The position numbers and the translations under genes were made by a program. This document shows positions 8,126 to 17,042 of a stretch of DNA of 64,000 bases, one piece after another (position 1 is the stretch's first letter; the number at the start of each line of letters is the position of its first letter). Under the pieces are notes generated by a model. That model saw nothing but the letters and a program-made list of their open reading frames with translations, did not search any database and was not told where the DNA came from. Origin of the DNA: UBA5972 sp964600965 (GTDB taxonomy: Bacteria > Pseudomonadota > Alphaproteobacteria > Rhodobacterales > Rhodobacteraceae). Location: NCBI GenBank assembly GCA_964600965.1, contig CAZRLO010000002.1, forward strand, positions 1-64,000, read 5' to 3'.

Positions 8126-9052
8126 TCAGCCCTCGAAAAACAGGTCCATCATGTCGTGGGCGTGTTTTCGCATTTCAGGTTGTTCCATCAGGATTTCGTG
8201 GCGCGAGCCGGACACGATCCCGACATGGCCGTTGGGCCATTTTTCCATATAGGCCAGAACATCGCGTTTGTTGACGACCTTTTCGTCGCTGCCGATCAGG
8301 CACAGAACGGGGTATCCCGGCGCCGGCATCGCCGCCAGTGCCCTGGTTTCGTTCAGCACCTCATAGACCCAGTGAATGCTGGGGCCGCCGATTTCCAATC
8401 CGGGATGCGCGTTGACCATGCGCACCAGATATTCCCAGGTCTCGGCGCTGGATGTCAGGGTGTTGTCGTCAAATTCATGCGACTGCAGATAGTTCAGCGG
8501 TCCGGTGCCCGGTGCGAACTCTTCGCCGAAACCGACGGTGCTGCTGCCGGCGGCAACCGCCTGCAACAACGGCCGCCACAACGGATCGATCGTCAAACCC
8601 CAAAGCGGGGCACTGAATACGGCCCGCTTGACGCCAAGCCCGTTTTGCAGGGCGCGCAGGCCGATGGTGCCGCCCATGGAATGCGCGCACAGATAATAGG
8701 GTTCGGGCATCCCCTTGCGCCCAAGCTCGGCGATCATCGCGTCGACGTCGCGCTGATAATCGGTGAATTCGCCGACATGGCCCAGCGTGCGGTTTGATGC
8801 CAGCCGGTCCGACAATCCCTGCCCGCGCCAGTCGATGGCTGCCAGGGCGTATCCGCGGCGGCGGAACTCTGCTGCGGTGCGGCCGTATTTTTCGACGAAC
8901 TCCGTGCGTCCGGGAAAAATCAGCACAGTTCCCCTGTGCCCCTCGGGCCACGTGCCCAAGCGCAGCCGAACGCCGTCCTCGGCCTCGATCCAGACCGCCG
9001 AACCACCCGGCGGAGATTCCGCCAGTTGCGCGTAAAGAGGAGCCCGTTTCAT
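8126..9052 (-). CDS. Alpha/beta hydrolase, lysophospholipase-like
   Basis: A 308-residue alpha/beta-hydrolase resembling PldB/monoacylglycerol lipase. The nucleophile elbow is AHSMGG (Ser in GxSxG form) near residue 126, with an oxyanion-type segment FPGRTEF early and a late HEILME carrying the likely catalytic His. No signal peptide is seen, so it is probably cytoplasmic or peripheral. It starts one base after the stop of the SCP2 gene (TGA-T-ATG), so the two are translationally coupled, suggesting a shared lipid-related role. Exact substrate unknown. Confidence 0.88.
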   Translation of the reverse strand: MKRAPLYAQLAESPPGGSAVWIEAEDGVRLRLGTWPEGHRGTVLIFPGRTEFVEKYGRTAAEFRRRGYALAAIDWRGQGLSDRLASNRTLGHVGEFTDYQRDVDAMIAELGRKGMPEPYYLCAHSMGGTIGLRALQNGLGVKRAVFSAPLWGLTIDPLWRPLLQAVAAGSSTVGFGEEFAPGTGPLNYLQSHEFDDNTLTSSAETWEYLVRMVNAHPGLEIGGPSIHWVYEVLNETRALAAMPAPGYPVLCLIGSDEKVVNKRDVLAYMEKWPNGHVGIVSGSRHEILMEQPEMRKHAHDMMDLFFEG

Positions 9053-9053
9053 A

Positions 9054-9344
9054 TCAACTCAGCAACGCCCCAAGCTGCATCGCCACGCCCATATCGCCGT
9101 CCACCGACAATTTGCCGGTCATGAAGGCGGCGGTCGCGTTGAGACTGCCGTCCATGATCGCCTGAAAGGTATCGGCGTCGGCGGTCAACGTGCATTGCGC
9201 GTCGTCGTCACCCGCGTAAACGCCGTCGCTGTCGACGATGATCGAGCCTTCGCCTTCGATCTGGAATTTGACGGTGGCACCGATCGAATTGCCCGCCAGT
9301 TTGGCCTGAAGCACCTCGACGGCGCCGTTTATGACATCACTCAT
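9054..9344 (-). CDS. SCP2 sterol/lipid-carrier domain protein
   Basis: A 96-residue single-domain protein of the SCP2 family, a hydrophobic-tunnel fold that binds fatty acyl chains or sterol-like lipids. Typical features are GATVKFQIEGEGSIIVD and the C-terminal MTGKLSVDGDMGVAMQLGALL. It is first in a two-gene unit with the lysophospholipase-like hydrolase, and divergent from the TPR protein gene 71 bp away. In-cell ligands of bacterial stand-alone SCP2 proteins are poorly known. Confidence 0.9.
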   Translation of the reverse strand: MSDVINGAVEVLQAKLAGNSIGATVKFQIEGEGSIIVDSDGVYAGDDDAQCTLTADADTFQAIMDGSLNATAAFMTGKLSVDGDMGVAMQLGALLS

Positions 9345-9415
9345 GTGTTATCCTCCGGTTCTTAACGATTGTTTTACTCGCATTTTAGGTCGATTGAGTT
9401 ACCATTGAAACCGAT

Positions 9416-9985
9416 ATGCGATTTCCGACCAAAAATATAACCCTTGCCGTTGCGGCATTTGCGCTGTTGGTCGCATTTTCTTCGCTCGGCCGCACGGCGT
9501 GGGCGCAGACCGACGAGTTGGACGAACTGTTCACACAGTTGCACGATCCTGTCGATGGCGACTGGCGCTCGGTTGAAAACCAGATATGGAAGGCGTGGTC
9601 GCATTCCGGATCGGATGCGATGGATCTGCTGCTGGAACGCGGGCGTCGGGCGATGCGTGCGGGTGATCTGGACAAGGCCGTCGAGCATCTGACCGCGCTG
9701 ACCGACCACGCACCGGAATTTGCCGAGGGATGGAATGCGCGGGCAACCGTGTTTTTCATGATGGAGGAATACGCCTTGTCGGTTGCGGATATCGAAACCA
9801 CGCTTGCCCTCAATCCACGCCATTTCGGCGCGATGTCGGGGCTGGGGATGATTCTGGAAACGCTGGGACAATACGATCAGGCACTGCTGGCCTATCGCGG
9901 CGCTTTGGCTGTACATCCCTATCGGCCCGATTTACACCGGGCCATTGAAAGACTGGAAGATAAGACCGACGGTACCTCGCTCTAG
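9416..9985 (+). CDS. Secreted TPR-repeat protein
   Basis: A 189-residue protein with a clear signal peptide (MRFPTKNITLAVAAFALLVA, cleavage probable after AWA near residue 30) and about three tetratricopeptide repeats covering residues 60-180 (RAMRAGDLDKAVEHLTALTD; ALSVADIETTLALNPRHFGA). It is therefore a periplasmic protein-interaction module without catalytic motifs. The gene ends 25 bp before the helicase start and the two are probably co-transcribed. No specific function is assigned. Confidence 0.88.
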   Translation: MRFPTKNITLAVAAFALLVAFSSLGRTAWAQTDELDELFTQLHDPVDGDWRSVENQIWKAWSHSGSDAMDLLLERGRRAMRAGDLDKAVEHLTALTDHAPEFAEGWNARATVFFMMEEYALSVADIETTLALNPRHFGAMSGLGMILETLGQYDQALLAYRGALAVHPYRPDLHRAIERLEDKTDGTSL

Positions 9986-10010
9986 CGGGCCCAAGGTCGG
10001 GGCGGGGGCG

Positions 10011-12734
10011 ATGCGCCAGGAAACCGGGCGAATCGTGGCCATGCTGGGCCCGACCAATACCGGCAAGACACATTACGCGATCGAACGGATGCTGGGCCAT
10101 GGCTCGGGCGTGATCGGCTTGCCGCTCAGGTTGCTGGCGCGCGAGGTCTTTGACAAGATCGTGGCGATCAGGGGTCCCTCGGTGGTGGCGCTGGTCACGG
10201 GCGAGGAACGGATCGTGCCCGCGCGCGCGAAATACTGGGTCGCGACGGTCGAGGCGATGCCGCCGGGGATCGGGCCGGATTTTCTGGCCGTGGACGAGAT
10301 TCAGCTTTGTGCCGATCCCGACCGTGGCCATGTGTTCACCGACCGTCTGCTGAACGCGCGCGGCACCCACGAGACGCTGTTTCTGGGCAGCGACACGATG
10401 AAGGGCATGATCAACACGCTGGTGCCGAATGTCCGGTTCGAGCGGCGCGAGCGGTTTTCCGAACTCAGCTACACCGGCGCGCGCAAAATCTCGCGGATGC
10501 CGCCCCGTTCGGCGATTGTCGGATTTTCGGTCGATAACGTCTATGCCATTGCCGAATTGCTGCGCCGCCAAAAGGGGGGCGCGGCGGTGGTTCTCGGGGC
10601 GCTCAGCCCGCGAACCCGGAACGCACAGGTCGAGCTTTATCAGAACGGCGATGTCGATCATCTGGTGGCGACCGATGCGATTGGGATGGGGCTGAATCTT
10701 GATATCGATCATGTGGCGTTTTCCGCGCTGGCGAAATTCGACGGTAGGCGGATGCGAAATCTGGCCCCCAACGAACTGGCCCAGATCGCCGGGCGCGCCG
10801 GGCGCTATATGAACCCGGGCTCTTTTGGCGTGACCGGCGAAGCCCCGGCGGTGCCGCCCGAGGCAGTGGAAGCCATCGAGCAACACCGCTTCACGCCGAT
10901 CAAACGGTTGAGCTGGCGAAATGACCGGTTGGAATTTGGCAGTGCCGGGGCGCTGATCGGCTCGCTTGAAGCAGCCAGCGGGGAACCGATGCTGGCGCGC
11001 GCGCGCGAAGCCGACGACCTGATCGCGTTCCGGACATTGGCAGAGCTTCCTGATATCATCGACCGGCTGAGCCATGCCACCGATGTCCGGTTGCTTTGGG
11101 ATGTCTGCCAACTGCCGGATTTTCGCGACATTTCCCCCGGCGAACATGCGTCGCTGCTGGCGCGGTTGTTCGGGTTCCTGCAGGATACCGGGGCGGTTCC
11201 CGCCGATTGGCTGGTGGGGCGGATCCAACAGATCGACCGTACCGACGGCGACATCGACGCCTTGTCGAAAAGATTGGCAATGATCCGGACCTGGACCTAT
11301 GTTGCGCAGCGAAAAAACTGGGTCAGCGACGAAAGCCATTGGCGCAGCGAGACCCGCGCGGTAGAAGACCGCCTGTCAGATGCGCTGCATGCCTGTCTGA
11401 CCCAAAGATTTGTCGACCGGCGCACATCGGTGCTGATGCGGCGGTTGAAACAGAAGGAGGCGCTGGTGGCGCAGGTGAACAAGGACGGCGAGGTCGAGAT
11501 CGAGGGCCAGTTTATCGGCCGGTTGAGCGGATTTCGCTTTCATCAGGATCAGAACGCCACCTCGGACGAGGCCAAGACCCTGCGCGCGGCGGCGCAGGCG
11601 GCGCTGGGCCCGGAATACAATCTGCGGGCCGACCGTTTCTACAACGCGCCCGACACCGAGATCGACATCACCGAACAGGGCGGGCTGATGTGGGGCGAGC
11701 ACGCGGTCGGCAAGTTGCTGCGGGGCGCAGATATCCTGACGCCGGCCATCGAGGTGTTCGTCGATGACGAGGCCGGTACCGATGTGGCCGAAAAGGTCCG
11801 GCGGCGGTTGGGCCATTTCATCGAACGCAGGATCGCCACGCTCTTTGAGCCTCTGATTGGCCTGCAAAAGGACGAGACCATCACCGGGATCGCGCGGGGC
11901 GTCGGGTTCCGGCTGATCGAAGAGCTTGGCATTCTACCGCGAGCGCGCATCGCGGCGGACGTCAAGAGCCTGGATCAGGACGCGCGCGCGTTGCTTCGCA
12001 AACACGGCGTGCGGTTCGGGCAGCACACGATCTTTCAGCAGGCCCTGTTGAAACCGGCACCGACGCGGTTGCGGCTGGTCCTGTGGGCCCTGTGGGGCAA
12101 GCTGACCGAATTTCCGGAATCTCCGCCGCCGGGTCTGGTGACGGTGCCGGCCTCCGAAGGCGCGTCGGACGGGTATTACGAAAAATCGGGGTATCGTCTG
12201 GCGGGCAGCCGCGCGATCCGCATCGATATGCTGGAACGTCTCGCCGATTTGACCCGGGTGCAGGACAGCCGTGCCGGTTTTGCGGCAACGCCGGACATGT
12301 TGTCGATCACCGGGATGACGCTGGAGCAATTCGCCGATCTCATGCAGGGTCTGGGATATGTGGCGGAAAGGTCCGAACGCGAAAAGGTGAAACCGGCGCG
12401 GGCGGCACCGCAGACCGAAGCCGTCGAGGAAACCGCAGAGGCGGCGCGCCAAGCCTCTGAAACAGAGACGCCCGGCACACCGGCGGGCAAACCCGAGGAA
12501 ACCGAAGCGCCGGCGGACGACAGCGGTGGCCCGGAAATCGAAACGGTCTATACCTTTACGTGGTCCGCCGCCCGCAAGCACCCGGAAACCACGCGGCGCG
12601 AACGCCCGCCCCGAAAACCGAAACGCCCCAAAGACAAGAAGCCCGCTCCGCCGAACCGCCCGGTGAAGGCCGACCGGCCAATCGACCCCGACAACCCGTT
12701 TGCCGCGCTTTTGGCCCTGAAGGACAAGGGATAG
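10011..12734 (+). CDS. Suv3-like DEAD/DExH RNA helicase
   Basis: A 907-residue superfamily 2 helicase resembling mitochondrial Suv3. Motif I is GPTNTGKT (residues 13-20), motif II is DEIQL near 92, and motif VI is QIAGRAGRY near 258. After the helicase core come a Suv3-type C-terminal region and a long low-complexity tail (about residues 790-900) rich in Glu/Ala then in Lys/Pro/Arg, likely disordered and RNA-contacting. In mitochondria the homologue feeds RNA decay; the bacterial role is not established. The start at 10011 follows a G-rich site; an upstream ATG at 9945 overlaps the TPR gene. It is followed after 7 bp by the S4 protein gene. Confidence 0.88.
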   Translation: MRQETGRIVAMLGPTNTGKTHYAIERMLGHGSGVIGLPLRLLAREVFDKIVAIRGPSVVALVTGEERIVPARAKYWVATVEAMPPGIGPDFLAVDEIQLCADPDRGHVFTDRLLNARGTHETLFLGSDTMKGMINTLVPNVRFERRERFSELSYTGARKISRMPPRSAIVGFSVDNVYAIAELLRRQKGGAAVVLGALSPRTRNAQVELYQNGDVDHLVATDAIGMGLNLDIDHVAFSALAKFDGRRMRNLAPNELAQIAGRAGRYMNPGSFGVTGEAPAVPPEAVEAIEQHRFTPIKRLSWRNDRLEFGSAGALIGSLEAASGEPMLARAREADDLIAFRTLAELPDIIDRLSHATDVRLLWDVCQLPDFRDISPGEHASLLARLFGFLQDTGAVPADWLVGRIQQIDRTDGDIDALSKRLAMIRTWTYVAQRKNWVSDESHWRSETRAVEDRLSDALHACLTQRFVDRRTSVLMRRLKQKEALVAQVNKDGEVEIEGQFIGRLSGFRFHQDQNATSDEAKTLRAAAQAALGPEYNLRADRFYNAPDTEIDITEQGGLMWGEHAVGKLLRGADILTPAIEVFVDDEAGTDVAEKVRRRLGHFIERRIATLFEPLIGLQKDETITGIARGVGFRLIEELGILPRARIAADVKSLDQDARALLRKHGVRFGQHTIFQQALLKPAPTRLRLVLWALWGKLTEFPESPPPGLVTVPASEGASDGYYEKSGYRLAGSRAIRIDMLERLADLTRVQDSRAGFAATPDMLSITGMTLEQFADLMQGLGYVAERSEREKVKPARAAPQTEAVEETAEAARQASETETPGTPAGKPEETEAPADDSGGPEIETVYTFTWSAARKHPETTRRERPPRKPKRPKDKKPAPPNRPVKADRPIDPDNPFAALLALKDKG

Positions 12735-12741
12735 GCCACGC

Positions 12742-13116
12742 GTGAGCGACGACCGGACAACAATCCGGCTGGACAAATGGCTGTGGTTTGCGCGGTTCTT
12801 CAAGACGCGGACGCTCAGCGCAAGGACGGTTTCGCAAGGCCATGTCCGCGTGAACGGCACGCGTGTCGACAAGCCGTCGATTGCGGTGGGCGGCGGAGAT
12901 GCGTTGACCTTCGCACAGGGGCGCCGGGTGCGCGTCGTGGAAATTATCGCCACGGGAACGCGTCGCGGCCCTGCCATCGAGGCGCAGACGCTTTATCGAG
13001 ACCTCAGCCCCGAGATGCCGACCGCTTTGCGGTTGGAGGCTGTCGGTCGAATGGGTCGACCCTCCAAACGCGAACGGCGCGACGCTGTCGCGTTGAAGCG
13101 AAAACTTCCGGAATAG
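12742..13116 (+). CDS. S4-domain RNA-binding protein (Hsp15-like)
   Basis: A 124-residue protein with an S4 RNA-binding domain at residues 8-60 (IRLDKWLWFARFFKTRTLSA, VSQGHVRVNG) and a short basic C-terminus. This is the layout of heat-shock protein 15 (HslR), which recycles 50S subunits carrying a nascent chain. The start is GTG, 7 bp after the helicase stop, so both are one operon; the pairing of an RNA helicase with an RNA-binding protein suggests a joint role in RNA or ribosome metabolism. An octamer repeat array follows 190 bp downstream. Confidence 0.87.
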   Translation: MSDDRTTIRLDKWLWFARFFKTRTLSARTVSQGHVRVNGTRVDKPSIAVGGGDALTFAQGRRVRVVEIIATGTRRGPAIEAQTLYRDLSPEMPTALRLEAVGRMGRPSKRERRDAVALKRKLPE

Positions 13117-13308
13117 ACGGTTCCGCAATTGCCGGGTTTGGGTTTTGCCCCGGTTTTCACGCTCGTCGGCGCGATCCCGGGCCGACAAATCCTATCCCGG
13201 ACTGACGGGATCGTGGGTTTTTGGCAGGTTGTTCCGCGTGGACGCCATCAATTTTCAGCGCAAGTCGATTTTGATTAAATGAGGTGATATCAATCATTTG
13301 ACCCAAGA

Positions 13309-13612
13309 CATATCCGGAAAACCGGATTATCGGTTTACCGGTCTATCGGTCGACTGGATTCCCGGTGGGTCGGTAGACCGGTAGACCGGAACACCAGTAG
13401 ACCGGTAGACCGGAACACCAGTAGATCGGGTGACCGGTAGATCAGCAGACCAGCAGACCAGCAGACCTGTAGACCGGCAGACCGGTGGATCGATGGCCCG
13501 ATGGCCCGGCAGACGAGCAGACCAGCAGACCGATGGATCGATCCACCAGCAAACCAATCCACCGGCGAACCGGCCGAACGACACACCAATCCACCAAGCG
13601 CCCGGACACCGG
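13309..13612. repeat. octanucleotide tandem array 1
   Basis: About 38 consecutive degenerate 8-mers in constant register, consensus GTAGACCG on the plus strand, with positions 6-8 (CCG) most conserved. Near-perfect units cluster at 13373-13412 and units decay outward. The array lies between the S4 protein gene and fdxA. The flanking 13117-13308 holds small GC-rich dyads and an AT-rich stretch with a tgatatca palindrome (13285-13292) but no gene. Because 8 is not a multiple of 3, the open frames through it encode spurious 8-residue repeats. Related arrays lie at 50180-50283 and 60670-61165. Confidence 0.9.
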
Positions 13613-13721
13613 GTCGAAAAATCGGAGGTTTCGGCCAAAGCGCTTGATTGACGGCGGAAATAAAAATAGGTAGCCCAGCAATTGCCAACGGCCCGGCTGG
13701 CCGCCCAAAAAGGTTCCGGTT

Positions 13722-14060
13722 ATGACCTACATCGTCAACGACAATTGCATCGCCTGCAAACACACCGATTGCGTCGAGGTCTGCCCGGTCGACTGCTTTT
13801 ACGAAGGTGAGAACATGCTGGTGATCCACCCGGACGAATGCATCGATTGCGGCGTGTGCGAACCGGAATGTCCGGTGGATGCCATTCGCCCCGATACCGA
13901 GCCCGAGGCCGAGCAATGGGTCGAATTCAACCGGAAATATTCCGAACTGTGGCCGGTGATCGTCACCAAAAAAGACGAATTGCCCGAGGCCGCCGAGCGC
14001 GATGGCGAAACCGGCAAGCTCGAAAAATATTTTTCGGAAAAACCGGGCGAGGGCGGCTGA
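13722..14060 (+). CDS. fdxA: Seven-iron ferredoxin FdxA
   Basis: A 112-residue ferredoxin with cysteines at 9, 12, 17, 21, 25, 40, 43, 46 and 50. This spacing matches the 7Fe (3Fe-4S plus 4Fe-4S) ferredoxins of the Azotobacter FdI type, with the extended C-terminal part (WVEFNRKYSELWPVI) usual for that group. It is a cytoplasmic low-potential electron carrier. AAAGG lies upstream of the ATG. It lies between the octamer array and carD in the order common in Rhodobacterales; its redox partner is not shown by context. Confidence 0.94.
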   Translation: MTYIVNDNCIACKHTDCVEVCPVDCFYEGENMLVIHPDECIDCGVCEPECPVDAIRPDTEPEAEQWVEFNRKYSELWPVIVTKKDELPEAAERDGETGKLEKYFSEKPGEGG

Positions 14061-14310
14061 TTCGCTGCACCTGCAAATTCCAACGAAATGTCCGGGTAAA
14101 TCCGACTGCGTTCAGCCGATAACACGTTGGTGTTTATGCCAGAATTCCGGTTTCTGCGATGCAGCACTAGGAGGGTTGCTGATTTTGTGATATACGGGCC
14201 ACGAATTTCAGAGGACGTTGCCCGATTGGCCCCTGACAAAAGGTGCCGGGTGGTGGCATTCACGCAGTGACAAATCCGCTACGAGCGGCATGACAGGATC
14301 CCGAAAACCG

Positions 14311-14823
14311 ATGGCCAAATCCAAGAAAAATGCGCAGTTCAGCCCGAATGATTACGTGGTCTACCCCTCGCACGGGGTCGGAAAAATCGTTTCCATCGAA
14401 GATCAGGAAATCGCGGGATTTGAAATGGAACTCTTCGTGATTTCGTTTGAAAAAGACAAGATGACCCTGCGCGTACCCACCGACAAGGCCGACAGCGTTG
14501 GCATGCGCGGGCTTTCCAGCCCCGATATCGTCGGTCGCGCGATGGATACGCTCAAGGGGCGGGCGCGGGTCAAGCGGGCCATGTGGTCACGCCGCGCGCA
14601 GGAATACGAACAGAAGATCAATTCGGGTGACCTGATTTCCATTGCCGAGGTGGTGCGCGATCTGCATCGCAACGACGACCAGCGTGAACAGAGCTATTCG
14701 GAACGCCAGCTTTACGAGGCGGCGCTCGAACGGCTGACGCGCGAAGTCGCGGTGGTCGACGGGGTTGACGAAATCCGCGCCCAGCAACGGGTTGACGACG
14801 TCTTGCTTTCGCGCGCCGCGTGA
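14311..14823 (+). CDS. carD: CarD-family transcription regulator
   Basis: A 170-residue protein with the RNA-polymerase interaction domain at residues 10-65 (FSPNDYVVYPSHGVGKIVSI) and a helical DNA-binding C-terminal half. CarD contacts the RNA polymerase beta subunit and stabilises open complexes, notably at rRNA promoters. The start at 14311 is taken from the usual Lys-rich N-terminus (MAKSKKNAQF); an in-frame ATG at 14290 is an alternative. The 250-bp gap after fdxA probably contains its promoter. Hairpins at 14832-14861 and 14902-14937 follow. Confidence 0.92.
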   Translation: MAKSKKNAQFSPNDYVVYPSHGVGKIVSIEDQEIAGFEMELFVISFEKDKMTLRVPTDKADSVGMRGLSSPDIVGRAMDTLKGRARVKRAMWSRRAQEYEQKINSGDLISIAEVVRDLHRNDDQREQSYSERQLYEAALERLTREVAVVDGVDEIRAQQRVDDVLLSRAA

Positions 14824-14901
14824 TCAGGGATTTCCGGGGGTGGTTTGCCTCAGCCCCGGAAGTAACGGTTATCTTTTAGCAAGGTGATCGTTTCCACTGG
14901 G

Positions 14902-14937
14902 AAAGCCGCACGTCCCAACGGGGCGCTGCGGCTTTTC
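14902..14937. terminator. terminator between carD and cobS
   Basis: Arms aaagccgca (14902-14910) and tgcggcttt (14927-14935) enclose a partly paired GC-rich centre, with a T run on the plus strand. It touches the cobS stop codon and probably terminates carD. A second dyad, ttccgggg (14832-14839) / ccccggaa (14854-14861), lies just after carD. Confidence 0.7.
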
Positions 14938-15709
14938 AGCTCAACATTGCCAGCGCTGTTGACAATGCCGCGATTTCCGCCAGTTGCTGGGTGCCGCCCA
15001 GAACGTCGCCGGTTTGCCCGCCGATCAGGCGGTTGGCCGCCCAGATCAACGGTACGGGCGCCAGCAACGCCCAGAACATCAGCAGAAAACCGCCCCAGCC
15101 CAGTGCAAGCAGGCACAGGATCAGACTTATTCCCAGTGCCCCGGCCATCGAGGCCGGTTCGGGCAGACCGACATTGGCGGAAAGGCCGTCTTCGCGCGCG
15201 GGCGGTACCAGAAACATCACCCCGATCATCGGCAACCGGGATACTGCGCCAATGGCGATCATCGGCCAGAACAGCGATCCGGCGTCGATCAGACCCGAAA
15301 CCCCCGACCATCGCGCCAAAAGCGCCAGCACCAGCGCCACCGCACCGAACGCGCCGATGCGGCTGTCACGCATGATTTCCAGCCGCGATTCCCGGGTTTT
15401 CCCACCGCCCAGACCATCGGCGCAATCGGCAAGGCCATCTTCGTGCATCGCGCCCGTCACCCCGGCCAGGATCGCCAGCGCCAGCACGGCGGCAACCTCG
15501 TTCGGGGCCCCGAACCAGCCAACCACGATCGCGCCAGACGCTGCCAGCGCCCCAAGTGCTGCCCCGACCAGCGGCCACGCCCAACTCGCTGCCGCCGTGC
15601 GGCTGGTGGTGTCTTCATGATCGGCGGAAATCGGCAGCCGGGTCAGCAGGCTGAACGCCGCCGCCATATCGCCGGATCTGAAAGCGCCCCCGTCCATTGA
15701 GTCGCGCAT
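14936..15709 (-). CDS. cobS: Cobalamin synthase (adenosylcobinamide-GDP ribazoletransferase)
   Basis: A 257-residue membrane enzyme joining adenosylcobinamide-GDP and alpha-ribazole to give adenosylcobalamin (phosphate). Several hydrophobic helices and the hallmark acidic motif GAMHEDGLADCADGLGGG (Mg binding) near residue 82 identify it; it is named CobV in the aerobic-pathway nomenclature. The start at 15709 has AAGGAA upstream, and MDGGAF at 15697 is an alternative. It is divergent from cobT with 89 bp between them, too short for a cobalamin riboswitch. Confidence 0.93.
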   Translation of the reverse strand: MRDSMDGGAFRSGDMAAAFSLLTRLPISADHEDTTSRTAAASWAWPLVGAALGALAASGAIVVGWFGAPNEVAAVLALAILAGVTGAMHEDGLADCADGLGGGKTRESRLEIMRDSRIGAFGAVALVLALLARWSGVSGLIDAGSLFWPMIAIGAVSRLPMIGVMFLVPPAREDGLSANVGLPEPASMAGALGISLILCLLALGWGGFLLMFWALLAPVPLIWAANRLIGGQTGDVLGGTQQLAEIAALSTALAMLS

Positions 15710-15798
15710 GATCAAATTCCTTGCGTGTTTGGCCTTTCCCTCGGGTTCATTGCCGTTAAACAGGCGGAAATGCAATCGCGATTCCCGGGATCCTGTCC

Positions 15799-16821
15799 AT
15801 GAGCCAAGCTGCCCCCTTCACGACCCTTGCCGAATTTCGCACCATCCTGGGCGCATTCGCCGGGCCAGACCCAAGATCGCGCGACGCCGCCGCCATCCGC
15901 AACGCGCAACTGACCAAACCGCCGGGTGCATTGGGGCGTCTGGAAGAGATCGCCATCTGGTATGCCGGGTGGCGTGGCCAGACCGCACCTCGGATCGAGC
16001 GCCCGCAAATCGTGATCTTCGCGGGCAATCATGGCGTGGCCGCGCAGGGGGTTTCGGCCTTTCCGGCCGAAGTCACCGAACAGATGGTGTTGAATTTTCA
16101 GGCCGGCGGTGCTGCGATCAACCAATTGGCCGGGGCTTTCGGCGCGAGGCTGGATGTGCACGCGCTGGAGCTGGACCGGGCGACGGGTGACTTCACGCAG
16201 GGACCGGCAATGTCCGAACCGGATTGCGTCGCCGCCCTGATGCGCGGCTGGAATGCGGTTGATCCCGATAGCGATCTGCTGGTCGCGGGCGAAATGGGCA
16301 TCGGCAACACCACCGCAGCGGCGGCGATTGCCAGCGCGCTGTTCGGCGGGTCCGCGACCGACTGGGTCGGGCGCGGCACCGGGGTCGACGATGCCGGGCT
16401 TGCCAACAAGGTGCGCGCCGTAACCGAAGGGCTGGCACGCCATGCCGAGATTCTGGACGATCCGCTGATGGTGCTGGCCTGCCTTGGTGGCCGCGAGATG
16501 GCGGCGATGGCCGGGGCCATTGTGCGGGCGCGGGTTGCGCATATTCCGGTTCTACTGGACGGGTTCATCTGCACGGCGGCGGCGGCGGTGCTGGAGCAAA
16601 CGTCGCACGGGGCGCTGGATCACTGTCTCGCGGGGCACCAATCCGCCGAAGCCGCGCACCGGGAGTTGCTCGCGCGTCTGGACAAGGAACCACTGCTGAA
16701 ACTGGGCCTTCGTCTGGGCGAAGGTTCGGGTGCCGCGTTGGCCATCGGGGTGCTGAAGGGGGCGCTGGCGTGCCATTCCGGCATGGCGACCTTTGCCGAG
16801 GCGGGCGTGGCCGACGGGTAG
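15799..16821 (+). CDS. cobT: Nicotinate-nucleotide--dimethylbenzimidazole phosphoribosyltransferase
   Basis: A 340-residue enzyme that transfers phosphoribose from nicotinate mononucleotide to 5,6-dimethylbenzimidazole, giving alpha-ribazole phosphate for the lower ligand of vitamin B12. Recognisable segments are TKPPGALGRLEEIA, FAGNHGVAAQGVSAFP and GEMGIGNTTAAAAI. The catalytic Glu of the family lies near the C-terminus (LRLGEGSGAALA). It is named CobU in the Pseudomonas nomenclature. It is paired head-to-head with cobS, which uses its product. About 220 bp of featureless sequence follow before the convergent antiporter gene. Confidence 0.94.
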   Translation: MSQAAPFTTLAEFRTILGAFAGPDPRSRDAAAIRNAQLTKPPGALGRLEEIAIWYAGWRGQTAPRIERPQIVIFAGNHGVAAQGVSAFPAEVTEQMVLNFQAGGAAINQLAGAFGARLDVHALELDRATGDFTQGPAMSEPDCVAALMRGWNAVDPDSDLLVAGEMGIGNTTAAAAIASALFGGSATDWVGRGTGVDDAGLANKVRAVTEGLARHAEILDDPLMVLACLGGREMAAMAGAIVRARVAHIPVLLDGFICTAAAAVLEQTSHGALDHCLAGHQSAEAAHRELLARLDKEPLLKLGLRLGEGSGAALAIGVLKGALACHSGMATFAEAGVADG

Positions 16822-17042
16822 GCTCGCAATCCTGACTCGACGCCGCACATGTCGCGCCTGCCCGCGCGCGCCGATTGCGACATTGCAAACGCGGTGCGAA
16901 ACAGACCCGGTTTCATCCGATTTCCGCGAACCTCGTGCCAATCGCGGCCATCGTACCTACTTCGCGCGCATCCACGGTCCCCGCAGGAACCCACCAACCC
17001 TTGCCCGCGGCCCGGTTTCGCCGTGCCGTGGTCTGACCGGTA

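Noticed and set aside
13335..13916. Long minus-strand open frame encoding repeats such as STGLPVYR, and a similar one at 60680-61123
   Set aside because: They arise because an 8-bp repeat without stops reads as an 8-residue repeat in every frame. One also runs antisense into fdxA, there is no codon bias, and no ribosome binding site supports them.
15710..15798. Cobalamin riboswitch between cobS and cobT
   Set aside because: Only 89 bp lie between divergent genes, less than the riboswitch needs, and no B12-box-like sequence was seen.
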